Shown: positions 29,089-39,700 of the stretch, piece after piece | Layout of the letters: the number at the start of each line of letters is the position of its first letter | How positions within the stretch are numbered: the first letter of the stretch is position 1 | From: Winogradskyella aurantia | GTDB lineage: Bacteria > Bacteroidota > Bacteroidia > Flavobacteriales > Flavobacteriaceae | DNA length: 64,000 bases | NCBI RefSeq assembly: GCF_002266855.1 | Contig: NZ_NGJN01000003.1 | Span: 1 to 64,000, forward strand | Direction of reading: 5' to 3' | Program-made: the position numbers and the translations under genes | Notes under the pieces: generated by a model | What the model was told of the DNA's origin: nothing | Databases searched by the model: none | What the model saw: the letters and a program-made list of their open reading frames with translations, nothing else

Positions 29089-30372
29089 ATGCGTTTAAAG
29101 GTTTTCAAAAATACAGTTTTATTATTTGTCTCCTTAGCTATTTCTTGTGCTAATCAGGTAAAATCTGATATTGGTCTATCAGGTAATAAAGAGGGTTCAG
29201 GATTAAGCCAAACAACAGTTAAAAATGATAGTTCCATTATTGTTGGGGCTAACCAGACCGAAGCTTACCTTCCTATTTTAAAGGGTAAACACATTGGTCT
29301 TGTAGCAAACCAGACGTCTGTTATATTTAAAAATGACAACAATTCCGCTACTAAAATTAAAGAATATACGCATTTGGTTGACTCGCTGCTCAGTCTAAAT
29401 ATAGTTATAAAGAAAGTATTTGCTCCTGAACATGGTTTTAGAGGTACCTCAGATGCAGGAGAAATTGTCAGAGATGGTATAGACACAAAGACTGGCCTTC
29501 CTATTATTTCTCTTTACGGTGAAAACAAAAAACCAAGTGAAGAACACTTAAACGATTTAGATATCTTGGTTTTTGATATTCAAGATGTAGGCGCCCGATT
29601 TTACACCTACATATCTACATTGCACTATGTCATGGAAGCCTGTGCTGAAAAGAACATCCCTATTTTAATTTTAGACAGGCCTAACCCTAATGGACATTAT
29701 ATTGATGGTCCAGTACTTGAAATAGAACACCAAAGTTTTGTTGGTATCCATCCTGTGCCTGTTGTACATGGAATGACGATTGGCGAATACGCCAAGATGA
29801 TTAATGGCGAAGGTTGGCTGAAAAATAATATTAAGTGCGACGAGGTCAGAGTGATAAGCGTTAAGAATTACAGTCATACAACACCCTATAGTTTACCTAT
29901 AAAACCATCACCAAATCTTCCGAATGACACGGCCATAAACTTATATCCAAGTCTCTGTTTTTTTGAAGGCACCAATATCAGTGTTGGAAGAGGTACTGAA
30001 AATCAATTTCAAATTATTGGCTCACCCAATTTCAAAATAGAGGGACATGACTATGAGTTTACACCACAACCAAATGAAGGTGCTAAATACCCAAAACACA
30101 AAGGCAAGCCTTGTTATGGATATGATTTAACCAACCACAAAAAATTGAATAACTTAAACCTTGGCTGGCTTCTTTCATTTTATAATGCAAATAAAGTCAA
30201 TGCATCTGAAGAAGGCTTTTTCAATAGTTTTTTTACAAACCTAGCCGGTAACGAAAGCTTACAACAACAGATTGAAAATGGCTGGTCAGAGGAAGACATA
30301 AAAAAAAGTTGGGAGGAGGGCTTAAATTCATATCGCCTTATGCGTGCCAAATACACTATTTACATTGATTAG
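29089..30372 (+). CDS. DUF1343/NamZ-like lipoprotein (exo-beta-N-acetylmuramidase family)
   Basis: 427 residues. A lipoprotein-type signal ends FVSLAISC, with Cys at residue 20. The body carries DUF1343 motifs: KHIGLVANQTSV, FAPEHGFRGTSDAGE, DILVFDIQDVGARFYTYIST, ILDRPNPNG and NISVGRGTENQFQIIG. NamZ of Bacillus removes terminal MurNAc from peptidoglycan fragments. A role in cell-wall turnover in the periplasm is inferred; no murQ or amgK lies nearby. Only 9 bp separate it from the divergent permease, so its promoter must lie inside that gene. It overlaps the next, convergent gene by 4 bp. Confidence 0.88.
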   Translation: MRLKVFKNTVLLFVSLAISCANQVKSDIGLSGNKEGSGLSQTTVKNDSSIIVGANQTEAYLPILKGKHIGLVANQTSVIFKNDNNSATKIKEYTHLVDSLLSLNIVIKKVFAPEHGFRGTSDAGEIVRDGIDTKTGLPIISLYGENKKPSEEHLNDLDILVFDIQDVGARFYTYISTLHYVMEACAEKNIPILILDRPNPNGHYIDGPVLEIEHQSFVGIHPVPVVHGMTIGEYAKMINGEGWLKNNIKCDEVRVISVKNYSHTTPYSLPIKPSPNLPNDTAINLYPSLCFFEGTNISVGRGTENQFQIIGSPNFKIEGHDYEFTPQPNEGAKYPKHKGKPCYGYDLTNHKKLNNLNLGWLLSFYNANKVNASEEGFFNSFFTNLAGNESLQQQIENGWSEEDIKKSWEEGLNSYRLMRAKYTIYID

Positions 30373-30806
30373 TGATTATCATCCTCTACGTTAGCTAATG
30401 CAACTGGCTTTGTTATATCAGATTTTTCAGATAAACCAAGGCCCTGAGCGGTTTGTTGGTCCTCGCCGTATACATGTACAACAAACACAATACGTTTTGG
30501 CGATTGCACGGCAACCATCACATGCTTTCCTTTAGAGAGCTTATTCAAGGGTAATTTATAAGAGTTTGAATTGATGTATAAATCGTATTCCCTGCCATAA
30601 GATTTATTTATGGTATACAGGTAATTTATTTTTCTTGTGCTTTTAAGAATAAGGGTATCTCTAGTATCATTTAATTGATGCACCAAATCCTTGGCTTGGA
30701 TATTCCTGTTCTTCTCTAGCTTAGCAAAATGGGTTTGCGCCTGAAGTGAAATACTTAAGAGTAGTAAAAGTATTACTACAAGACAGATACGAATTAAATT
30801 TTTCAA
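30369..30806 (-). CDS. Secreted protein of unknown function
   Basis: 145 residues with a clear signal peptide (RICLVVILLLLLSISLQAQ, cleavage after QAQ). The rest is soluble with predicted beta strands (REYDLYINSNSYKLPLNKL, KGKHVMVAVQSPKRIVFVVH) and an acidic tail. I do not recognise the family. It overlaps the convergent NamZ-like gene by 4 bp and stands alone. Confidence 0.7.
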   Translation of the reverse strand: MKNLIRICLVVILLLLLSISLQAQTHFAKLEKNRNIQAKDLVHQLNDTRDTLILKSTRKINYLYTINKSYGREYDLYINSNSYKLPLNKLSKGKHVMVAVQSPKRIVFVVHVYGEDQQTAQGLGLSEKSDITKPVALANVEDDNH

Positions 30807-30952
30807 GGTATACTATTAAGTTAAACTTTTCGGTTTACTCAACAGTAATTAATTAATCCTATTTAAACATAATAGATTTTAAACCTTTTATCTAAAAAAT
30901 CCTACAAAGTGTTCAAAAAACCAGAAGAAAGGTTATTATTTCAACACTATTG

Positions 30953-31852
30953 TTAATAGCTTTTTGCAGTAAGCTTTAAAAGCTTGTTGGGATAGTCTGT
31001 AATGATACCGTCAACTTTAAAAGAAATCACCTGTTCCATATCCTCCACGTCATTTACAGTCCATGGAATTATTGTGTATCCTTCAGCGTGGTAATTCTTC
31101 ACTATTTTAGAAGTTAAAAGTTTAAAAAAAGGACTTATAATCTCAGGCTTATATGATAGTTTGTTCAATTTTTCATTAATGTCTTCACCTTCATCAACCA
31201 ACAATGCGACTTTCATTTCGGGTGATTGCTTTTTTATTTCTTCAAGAACGTTTAAATCAAAAGATTGCAGATTGACAGCGTTAAACATATCATTTTGCCT
31301 TATTTCTTCAAGTACTATCTCTACGTACTCTTCTGGATAAGGCGTATAAATACCATAGTAAGATGGCTTTGATTTTATTTCAATGTTAAAATTAACCTTA
31401 GCATTTTTGGATTTAACCAGTTCAAAAACCTCTGATAATAAGGGTTTATAAACTGAACTCTTTTTTTGGTTGGGGTAATCTGGATGAAATTTAGTGCCAC
31501 AATCAAAAGCTTTGATGTCATTGTACGTCATTTCAAATAGGTTATAGGCCATATCCATTTCCTCCGGAATTTCCTCTCCACTAGGATCGTAACAAATAGT
31601 TCTACTCATAAAGGGTTCATGAGAGACAACAACTTTCTTGTCTTTTGTTATGGCAATATCTAATTCCAAGGTATTAACGCCTAAATCAATAGCCGTTTCA
31701 AATGCAGGAAGTGAATTCTCAGGCAATAAGCCTCGACATCCTCTGTGCCCTTGGATATCTAATGTGGTATTGGAAATACAGTTCATAAAAACCAAGAACA
31801 AAACAATTAGCCCTTTAGATTTCAGACTCCGAAGAAAGTGTTGGTTTTTCAT
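30953..31852 (-). CDS. Glycerophosphodiester phosphodiesterase
   Basis: 299 residues. It hydrolyses deacylated phospholipids to glycerol-3-phosphate and an alcohol. Catalytic residues of the TIM barrel are visible: His36-Arg37 (GHRGCRG), Glu45 (PENS), Glu63/Asp65 (LELDI) and His78 (VVSHEP). The N-terminus (residues 13-23, GLIVLFLVFMNC) is a signal or poor lipobox. The start lies 38 bp inside the 3' end of the upstream sterol desaturase gene, so the two are co-transcribed. The later in-frame ATG at codon 23 would remove the export signal. Confidence 0.9.
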   Translation of the reverse strand: MKNQHFLRSLKSKGLIVLFLVFMNCISNTTLDIQGHRGCRGLLPENSLPAFETAIDLGVNTLELDIAITKDKKVVVSHEPFMSRTICYDPSGEEIPEEMDMAYNLFEMTYNDIKAFDCGTKFHPDYPNQKKSSVYKPLLSEVFELVKSKNAKVNFNIEIKSKPSYYGIYTPYPEEYVEIVLEEIRQNDMFNAVNLQSFDLNVLEEIKKQSPEMKVALLVDEGEDINEKLNKLSYKPEIISPFFKLLTSKIVKNYHAEGYTIIPWTVNDVEDMEQVISFKVDGIITDYPNKLLKLTAKSY

Positions 31853-32657
31853 ATTTCTGAAAGGGCTGTTTTAACAATTCGCCTACATGACTATTTTTGC
31901 TTTCATCTGGAAAAACATCAACACCATAAACCAATTTTTCACGGTCTAAATACATATATGTGCCAAAGATACGGTCCCAAATACTAAAGATATTTCCATA
32001 ATTGGAATCTGTATACGGCAATCTATAATGATGGTGAGTTTTGTGCATATCTGGAGAAACGATTACGTAGCTCAGGGCTTTGTCCAGTCCTTTAGACATC
32101 CTTAAATTGGCATGAGTAAATTGTGAAAACACTAGGGATAAGGATTGGTATAAGAACACCAAAGCTATTGGTGTACCGACTATAAATACACCAAACAAGG
32201 TAAAGGCAAACCTTATAAGGCTCTCAATAGGATGATGCCTATTAGCTGTAGTAGTATCTACATTGTGATCGGTGTGATGCACAAGGTGTACCATCCAAAG
32301 GGGCTTAACCTTATGCTCAACATAATGTGGCAAATACGCCCCAAAAAAGTCCAATAATAACACTCCTATCAGAGCATATAGCCATAGCGGCATTTCAGGC
32401 AACCAATTGATTATACCAAAATCGTTAACTTTCACCCAATCTGCCGTACCCAACAACAACCAAGCCAATCCAAAATTAATGACTACGGTTGTGAGAGTAA
32501 AAAACAGATTTGGGATGGCATGTTTCCATTTTTTGTATTTGAACTTAAATAATGGTATCCCACTTTCTATCAACCAAAATACTGTAAGTCCCCCAACTAG
32601 AATTAAACTCCTATGAGAGGAGGGAATAGTTTCAAAATATTGAATTATTGTTTCCAA
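31815..32657 (-). CDS. Sterol desaturase/fatty acid hydroxylase family membrane protein
   Basis: 280 residues with about five membrane helices. The three His boxes of the di-iron centre are intact: HYVEH (111-115), HLVHHTDHN (124-132) with RHHP (140-143), and HKTHHH (205-210). These enzymes hydroxylate or desaturate lipids in the membrane; the substrate is not known, and candidates are carotenoids, ornithine lipids or other membrane lipids. It sits 9 bp downstream of a secreted protein gene and overlaps the phosphodiesterase gene. Confidence 0.88.
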   Translation of the reverse strand: METIIQYFETIPSSHRSLILVGGLTVFWLIESGIPLFKFKYKKWKHAIPNLFFTLTTVVINFGLAWLLLGTADWVKVNDFGIINWLPEMPLWLYALIGVLLLDFFGAYLPHYVEHKVKPLWMVHLVHHTDHNVDTTTANRHHPIESLIRFAFTLFGVFIVGTPIALVFLYQSLSLVFSQFTHANLRMSKGLDKALSYVIVSPDMHKTHHHYRLPYTDSNYGNIFSIWDRIFGTYMYLDREKLVYGVDVFPDESKNSHVGELLKQPFQKYEKPTLSSESEI

Positions 32658-32666
32658 ATCTCTTAG

Positions 32667-33566
32667 TTATTTATTGATGTTAATAATCTTCTGGGCCTTT
32701 TTCAAATTTACAGAAGAAAGACTAGATTTCAACGCTCGTGCTTTATCATACCGCTTTGTGATCATGTGGGTTGTAAAACTTAAAAACACAAACATAGGTT
32801 GATTTGCTTCCAAAACACCGTCTTTCTTAATGCGTTTTAGTTTTCGATATGCCCTTTGAGGTTTCCCGGCAATCACATCATTTTTAGATTCTAATAAAGC
32901 CAACCTTTGTTCAAGTACTAGCCTATCCTCTAAAGGCTCGGCTATTAAAAAAGAACTGGCCTCATCAGAATATATTTCTGATAGTCTTAAAATTTCAGCA
33001 CGAACATCATCACCAAAATACAATGAAAAATCCATATACTTCGCCGCTAAAAAATAAGCTGAATAAAAGTTCTTCTGCTCATGGTAATTTTTTAATTCTG
33101 ACGCCAAATATGTTGTGTTGAGGGCATATTTATTTAAAAGAACGCTTATATTTTCATAATCTCCGGTGTTTGGGTTTGTATTTAAAATATTCCCGTTTAT
33201 ATCCATTATTTTAATAGAGTTGTCATTAAATTTATCAATGTAGCTTTGCTTTCTTTTATTTTTAATTTTAAGAAATAAACTTTCATACATATTTTCATTA
33301 ACGATTACAGGGACAAAATTTTCCCAAATGATCGGACTCAAACGCTCATTGGTAAATAAATTAGGAACAAGTCTGTTCCGTCCATATTTATCTTTTATTA
33401 AAACAGGGTACCTATATTTGGTCATATCTTCCCAGACCATCAAAACCATTTTATTCTGCGCCATCGCCAAATCCTGGGCTATAGGTAATGAACGCATCCA
33501 TTCTTGGCTATGCGATAAATAAAAAGAAAATACTGCTACGAGTGATGCGATAAATTTTGTCTTCAT
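32667..33566 (-). CDS. Secreted thioredoxin-like fold protein without cysteines
   Basis: 299 residues. A signal peptide (1-20, ending LSHSQ) precedes a region that looks like a thioredoxin fold (QNKMVLMVWEDMTKYRYPVL, then IIWENFVPVIVNENMY, then IKIMDINGNIL). The usual CxxC is absent and I find no cysteine in the whole protein, so no redox role is expected. The second half (150-299) is helical, TPR-like. Function unknown. Probably co-transcribed with the sterol desaturase. Confidence 0.6.
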   Translation of the reverse strand: MKTKFIASLVAVFSFYLSHSQEWMRSLPIAQDLAMAQNKMVLMVWEDMTKYRYPVLIKDKYGRNRLVPNLFTNERLSPIIWENFVPVIVNENMYESLFLKIKNKRKQSYIDKFNDNSIKIMDINGNILNTNPNTGDYENISVLLNKYALNTTYLASELKNYHEQKNFYSAYFLAAKYMDFSLYFGDDVRAEILRLSEIYSDEASSFLIAEPLEDRLVLEQRLALLESKNDVIAGKPQRAYRKLKRIKKDGVLEANQPMFVFLSFTTHMITKRYDKARALKSSLSSVNLKKAQKIININK

Positions 33567-33613
33567 AAAATAGGTTTAATTCCTTTCCTCAAAAATTATT
33601 CCGAACATGTATA

Positions 33614-34108
33614 TCATAAATCAATTCGTTTTTTCATAGCCTCAACAATATTAAATGCAGCAGGGCAAATAGCGACGTTTTTCAAGGTTAGGTTTGAAAT
33701 TTGTTGAAACTTTTTCCTGTCTGTGTGAGGAAATTCTTGGCAGGCCTTTGGTCTAAACTCATAAATAGAACAGTAATTATCAGCATCTAAAAACGCGCAG
33801 GGTACAGATTGCAACACATAGTCCTTTTCTTCATCAATTCTTAGGTATTGATCGATAAATTCCTGCTCTTTCATCCTTAAATATTTAGAAATACGTCTGA
33901 TATCCTTATCCGTAAACAAAGGACCTGTAGTTTTGCAGCAATTGGCACATTTTAGACAGTCCGTACGTTCAAATTCCTTTTGATGCAATTCTTGCATCAG
34001 ATAATCTAATTGTTTGGGTGGCTTCTTTTTTAATTTAGCAAAAAAGGTTTTGTTTTCCTTATGCTTATCTTTAGCCAACTTAGGAAGATTATTGATTTTG
34101 TCTTGCAT
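33614..34108 (-). CDS. YkgJ family cysteine cluster protein
   Basis: 164 residues. The Cys-rich core is CLKCANCCKTTGPLFTDKDI, then CAFLDADNYCSIYEFRPKAC, with one more Cys near the end (VAICPAAF). It is the YkgJ/Fe-S or zinc-binding motif of small soluble proteins with unproven function. The basic N-terminal third (KDKHKENKTFFAKLKKKPPK) is an extension. Divergent from the methyltransferase gene. Confidence 0.85.
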   Translation of the reverse strand: MQDKINNLPKLAKDKHKENKTFFAKLKKKPPKQLDYLMQELHQKEFERTDCLKCANCCKTTGPLFTDKDIRRISKYLRMKEQEFIDQYLRIDEEKDYVLQSVPCAFLDADNYCSIYEFRPKACQEFPHTDRKKFQQISNLTLKNVAICPAAFNIVEAMKKRIDL

Positions 34109-34189
34109 AATGTAAAAATAACGATTTTGATGAGATGTTGAAACAATTCAACCCTCAGAAAAAGAGTTCTACTTTCACAAGAAATAACC

Positions 34190-34888
34190 ATGAAAGACAT
34201 TTTTGGCAAAGCGTTACTGGACTATCACAACGATACCTGCAAAGAAGATATCGTTACATGGACCCACATATCTAATGAAGACACCTTACCCCTGGAATAT
34301 CTTTTTAGAGGGTTCGAAGATATGCCCAAAATAGAACAAAAAGCTCTTAAAATGGCCAAAGGACGCACATTAGACGTGGGCTGTGGTGCTGGAAGTCATT
34401 CGCTATGGCTTCAAGATAAGGGGCTCTATGTCAAAGGCATTGACACCTCTAAAGGTGCAGTTGAGGTTTCTAAAAAACGTGGAATTAAAAATATCAGTTT
34501 GAAGCCGCTTTTGGAAGAAACAGAACAGTTTGATACCATTTTATTATTAATGAACGGTACAGGTATCTTCCAAGAATTGTCTCAGGTTACGACCTATCTT
34601 CATCATTTAAAATCGCTATTACTCCCAAAAGGCCAAATCCTAATTGATTCTTCGGATATAAAATACATGTACGAAGATGAGGACGGTGGAACTTGGTTAG
34701 ACCTAAATCAAAACTATTATGGAGAATTAGATTATTTCATAAGCTACAAAGGAGAAACAGAAATACCCATGAAATGGCTTTATCTCGATTTCCAAACTTT
34801 AAAAAGAGCCTGCCTAGCGACAGGTTTGCAGTGCGAAAAGGTTATGGATGGTAACCATTTCGATTATTTAGCGAAAATTACCACTTAA
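34190..34888 (+). CDS. Class I SAM-dependent methyltransferase
   Basis: 232 residues. The SAM-binding motif I is TLDVGCGAGSHSLWLQDKG (about 63-81), followed by an acidic residue (GIDTSKGAVE) at motif II and LLLMNGTGIF in the motif IV position. The substrate is not evident. It is a single gene on the + strand between the YkgJ gene and the barrel gene. Confidence 0.85.
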   Translation: MKDIFGKALLDYHNDTCKEDIVTWTHISNEDTLPLEYLFRGFEDMPKIEQKALKMAKGRTLDVGCGAGSHSLWLQDKGLYVKGIDTSKGAVEVSKKRGIKNISLKPLLEETEQFDTILLLMNGTGIFQELSQVTTYLHHLKSLLLPKGQILIDSSDIKYMYEDEDGGTWLDLNQNYYGELDYFISYKGETEIPMKWLYLDFQTLKRACLATGLQCEKVMDGNHFDYLAKITT

Positions 34889-34938
34889 ATAAAGCTAAAA
34901 TATAGACAGCGACACCATTTGAAATTAACACCTAAGAA

Positions 34939-36666
34939 TTAAAAATCAAATTGATACGTTGCACCAGCTAACACCTGAATGCCTTGTACTGGAAAATTCA
35001 AATAGCGCTGATAATCTTGGTTGAATAAATTATTACCCTTAGCAAAGACCGTAAATTGATCATTTATCTTATAACCCACATGCACATTCGCGTCAAAATA
35101 ACTATCTAGTGTAATTGTATTTGTAGGTGTTGGTAAAAAGGTACCAACCAAAGACTGGGCATCTTTACGTTCACCAACGAAAAATGCACTTGCCCCAGCA
35201 AACCACTGCTCCGATATTTGAAAGTCTGCAAAAATAGACCCCGTTACATCTGGCAAGTTCCAGGCTTCAGCCTCGTTATCGGTACTATAATTAAAATAAG
35301 CACCCTTTATACCTAAAATAAAGTTTCTGTTGACATCAATATTTAATTCACCTTCTAGAGAAAAGGTAGTAATGTCATCATACACTAGGCCAAATGAATT
35401 ACCATATTGATAATCTCTAGTGGCAAATGTCTGGGCATCATTAGCTTTAAATAAAGCCTTATTCTCTTCGGCAAAATAATTTCCTTTAATATTATAGCTA
35501 ACGTTATTGGACAGTTTACCCTTTAGGCCCACAAATCCATTGTACTGCTGATTCGTTGGAGTTATCAAGAGCGTAGGAGACACAAATGGGTTTTCATTGG
35601 CAAAATCGTGATATGAATTTTGGATGAGTCCACCTTTTATACCTCCATAAGCAATTAAAATTTCATCAACCAAACGATAAGACGCTTCTATATTGGGATA
35701 CAAGAAGAACTTGTTATCATCGAACTCAGTATCGTTGAGATAGACTAATTGAATACCCAAATCTATGGTTAGGTCGTCTTGCTTTAGCTGATAAGATGGC
35801 GCTAGTCCAAAAGTAACATTCCCATAATTAATTTCGTCGTCACTTGTATAAGTATTATCAAACTTTCCACCTATGTAATCAATGTAAAATTCAGTAGCAA
35901 TAATTTCAGCATCGATTGGAACCTCGAAAGCTGCTTTGGCCACGAATCTATTCTCGCCAGAATCTTGGTTATCCGCAAAGCGAATAAATCTCACACTACC
36001 GTCATCGATAAAGGTATCATCAAATCTTATGGTTCCACCAATATTAAAACTGGTGAAGCTGTGCCCTGGATCAATTAAACTAGCTTCTGCCTGTCCAAAG
36101 AAATTTTGTGGCAGCCCATACCAATTATAGGTTTGAAGGTCAAAACCTGTATCTACTTTCCATGAAAAATCCCTAAGCTTCTGTGTATAGTGTGCCTTAA
36201 GACTTGTTTTGGTAAAATCGTCATCTAACAAAAGCCCGTCTATACCACCTTGGGATGAATGGTGGCTAAAATATCCTCCAACGATTTCATCATTACTCAA
36301 TTCATGATTTAAAAAGACCTCTCCTAAAATTGTAGTGTAAGAACCAACTCCCAAGGAGGCATAATTATCATAAAGTTTAACAGATTTCGCCCTTTCAACA
36401 TTAGCTGCCTTACCCTTTGCCGGTGTAAACGTAGAAGCAACAGGAATGGATAGAATGTTATACTTAACCGTTTTCTTTTTTACCGTCCCTGTATCATTGG
36501 AGCGCGGATTATCCTTAATCTTAAAGGCATCAGAAATTGTAGGTTTATATGGCTTTACCACATTGACGACTTGGTCACCTATAGTATCTTTAGTTCGTTC
36601 CTGGGAAGTTAGAAAAGACCAGCTTCCTGATAAAATAAGGATGAAAAATAAAAATTTGATTTTCAT
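34939..36666 (-). CDS. Plug-less TonB-receptor-like outer-membrane beta-barrel
   Basis: 575 residues. Signal peptide (1-21), a short proline/lysine linker with VVKPYKPTISDAFKIKDNPR, then alternating hydrophobic strands ending in an aromatic C-terminus (YQFDF), the signal for the Bam machinery. The tail resembles TonB-dependent receptor barrels (FTVFAKGNNLFNQDYQRYLN), but no plug domain is seen. It lies 44 bp downstream of the large TPR gene and is probably co-transcribed. Ligand unknown. Confidence 0.8.
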   Translation of the reverse strand: MKIKFLFFILILSGSWSFLTSQERTKDTIGDQVVNVVKPYKPTISDAFKIKDNPRSNDTGTVKKKTVKYNILSIPVASTFTPAKGKAANVERAKSVKLYDNYASLGVGSYTTILGEVFLNHELSNDEIVGGYFSHHSSQGGIDGLLLDDDFTKTSLKAHYTQKLRDFSWKVDTGFDLQTYNWYGLPQNFFGQAEASLIDPGHSFTSFNIGGTIRFDDTFIDDGSVRFIRFADNQDSGENRFVAKAAFEVPIDAEIIATEFYIDYIGGKFDNTYTSDDEINYGNVTFGLAPSYQLKQDDLTIDLGIQLVYLNDTEFDDNKFFLYPNIEASYRLVDEILIAYGGIKGGLIQNSYHDFANENPFVSPTLLITPTNQQYNGFVGLKGKLSNNVSYNIKGNYFAEENKALFKANDAQTFATRDYQYGNSFGLVYDDITTFSLEGELNIDVNRNFILGIKGAYFNYSTDNEAEAWNLPDVTGSIFADFQISEQWFAGASAFFVGERKDAQSLVGTFLPTPTNTITLDSYFDANVHVGYKINDQFTVFAKGNNLFNQDYQRYLNFPVQGIQVLAGATYQFDF

Positions 36667-36710
36667 TTTAAGGATTTTGATTACTGATTGATGGTCTAAA
36701 AAAGATTGTT

Positions 36711-39700
36711 TTAGTTGCCATCGGATTCGATTGATGAATTTGTTTTAGCCTCTTCCGCTTTAATTTTATTTAAATTATTGGTTGCATCTTCAACAACGTC
36801 ATTAAATTCAGGAAAGTTTGAAATCACACTCTCTAAAATATAGGTGGCTTGAAATGCATCACCCAAAGCATAAAAGTTTTTTGCCATTACTACCAGTCCT
36901 TTAGCACTATAATATTTGTAACTGCTGTAGTTCTTGGCCAGCTGTTGTATAATTGTATTAGAGGCCTTATATTTTCCTTCCTTATTCTTAAAAAAAGCAT
37001 TGAAGTAAAGCGCTTCCGCTGCAACCTCGCCAGTTGCAATTTTTTCTACATCAGCGTAGGCTAATTTTGCTTTATCTTCATTCCCAGTTTTAATTGCTGA
37101 CCTTGCTATAATAATTTTGGCATCGCTTTTTACCTTGTTATCTAGCTTAGAATTATCCAGAACCTTCTCCGCATAGCGCTCTGCAGCGTTATAATCCTCG
37201 GTTTGATAATAGGCGTTCATCAAATTAGATGCCGCATAAATGACATTTTGAGGGTAATCCGCCTCCTGTTCTAAACGTTTTAAAATGGGGATAGCCTCTG
37301 ACCAATTGGAGTTAGTTAGGTAAATTTCACAGAGTCGTACTAATGCCTGCTCAGAAAACTCACTTTTTGACGTCCCTACAACATATTCGTAATGAGGCCG
37401 TGCATTTTCATATAAATCCTTTTTAAAGTACAATTGGGCTAAATAAAAATGAGACGTCAAGGCATGTATACCATTGGGGAATTGATTAATATATTTATTG
37501 AATTGCTGAATTGCTTTATCCGTATCACCATCTAAATACGGTTTTTCGGCCGCAGAATACATGGTATTATCCAACTCAACATCAGTAACCTCAACATAAC
37601 CCAATCCACGTACCCAGTTAGCGTAATCATCAACCCGACCCAAATCAATGTAAATTAATCGTGCTGTGGCAACTGCTTGAACGGCCTCTCCTGAACCAGG
37701 AAAATCCTTGGCAACTTCTTTGAATTTCTTCAGGGCACTTTCATTATTATTGGCGTTGTAATAGACCAAACCTTGCCTCAATAGGGCTTTAGACGTAAAA
37801 GCACCTTGCTTGTATTCTGAATTAAGTCTGTCATACATTTGCATAGCCCTATCTGTCTCATTGGATTTAATGTAGGAATTGGCCAACTCGTACATAGCGT
37901 CATCACGTAATGCCGACTTTGGGTAGCCTTCTATAAAAGACCTGAGTTCTTTGTTTTTAGTATTACTATTTCCTAAATACCCATAGCTCATTGCTTTTTG
38001 AAAAGCGGCGTAATCGGTCTCAATTTCATTTATTTGAATAGCCTTATCGTAGGCATTTATGGCACTTTGATACTCACTTGACACAAAATGAGAATCACCT
38101 AATCGCAAAAAAGCATCATTTCTGCGAAGCCTATCCGTATTGTTATTATTTAGGAATCTCTGAAAATAATCAGAAGCTTTATTGTAATCCTTTAATTTAA
38201 AATAAGTGTAAGCTAAATTGTAATTTAAGTTTTGGTTTTCAGGCAAGCTTGAAGCTTCATCCATCCCATAAAATTGTTTGAATCCGATTAGCGCATCATT
38301 GTAATTGGTGAGATTATAAGCCGTCTCAGCTCGCCAGAAGGTTGCCTTGGCTACAAATTTTGAATCTCTTGGTTCTTTTAATGAGCTTGTAAATAAGTCT
38401 AATGCTTCACTATATTTCGATTCATTGTAAAGCTCAATCCCCCTCAAATAAGCCACTTTTTGATAAGCCACTTTATTTTCAAAACTGTTCTTACCCTTCA
38501 ATAATTCTAAGGCCTCCTTATAATTTTTAGAGGTGATATAAGAATCAATCAATAAGTTTTCAATGTCTTCCCTGTAATTTGTTTTAGGATACTCATCTAG
38601 AAAACCCGACAAAACTTGTGGCACAGATTGATAAGGATTACCGATTTCATAACTGATCTTCGCATAATTGAGCCATGCATCTTCCTTGATTTTTAAATCA
38701 TAATCCATTTGAGATGCATTTCTAAAAGCGTTAAGCGCTTCTTGTTTTTTATCCAGGTTTATATAGCTTTCACCCAAATGATAATAAGCATTTTGTGCTA
38801 CCCCATTAGCACCATCAATTATTTTATTGAACTCAGAAACAGCACTTTCAAAATCATTTTGTTTGTAATATGCATAACCCAGTTGGTAATAATCCGTATT
38901 GCTCCACTTGCCTCGTTTTCCCTTGTAGTCCTTTAAATAAGGTATGGCCTCTGCATATTGTTCTAAGTTGAAATAGCTTTCACCTATAATCTTTGATAGT
39001 TCGGATTTTTCATCCTTGTTACTTTTCTCAAGTTGTCCTAATGCTAGCTCAATTGCCTTTTCAAATTTTCCTAATTTAAAATTCAAGTCCGCTTGATAGT
39101 ACGATAGCTTCTCCTTGTATTTTTCATTATCACTAACTTGATCAAAATAGGAGTTGGCCTTATCATAATCATCGCCTTCATAAGCCATATAACCAATGTA
39201 ATACTTGGCTTGTGATCCATATTCCTTAGAATTTACAACCCTATTGAGGTATCTTGTTGCTTGTGTTGCGCTATCAGTAGCATACAAGCTATACCCATAG
39301 TTGAAATAGAAGCGTTCACGCTCAGCCCAAGCAATACTTAGTTCATCTACTTTATCGTACCACTTGCGGGCATAGGCATATTTTGAGTTTTCAAAATAGT
39401 AATCAGCTACATCCAAAAATGCTGTGTTTCTTTTCGGACTAGTTGGATATTCTTCAACAAACTCAAGGATTAAATCATCTGCATTGTGTTGGTTTAAACG
39501 CACTGCACAATTGGCTATATAATAAGAACAATCAGATTTTAACACCTCGTCGTTAGCGCTATTTTTAACATCCTCAAAAAGAGATTGAGCGGCATTATAT
39601 TGCTTATTATTATAAAGCGTTAGGGCCTTCTGAAAATCTTTTAAATCACTTGTATAGATTTCAGATTTCTGCGCTGAACCTAAAAATGAAACAATAATAA

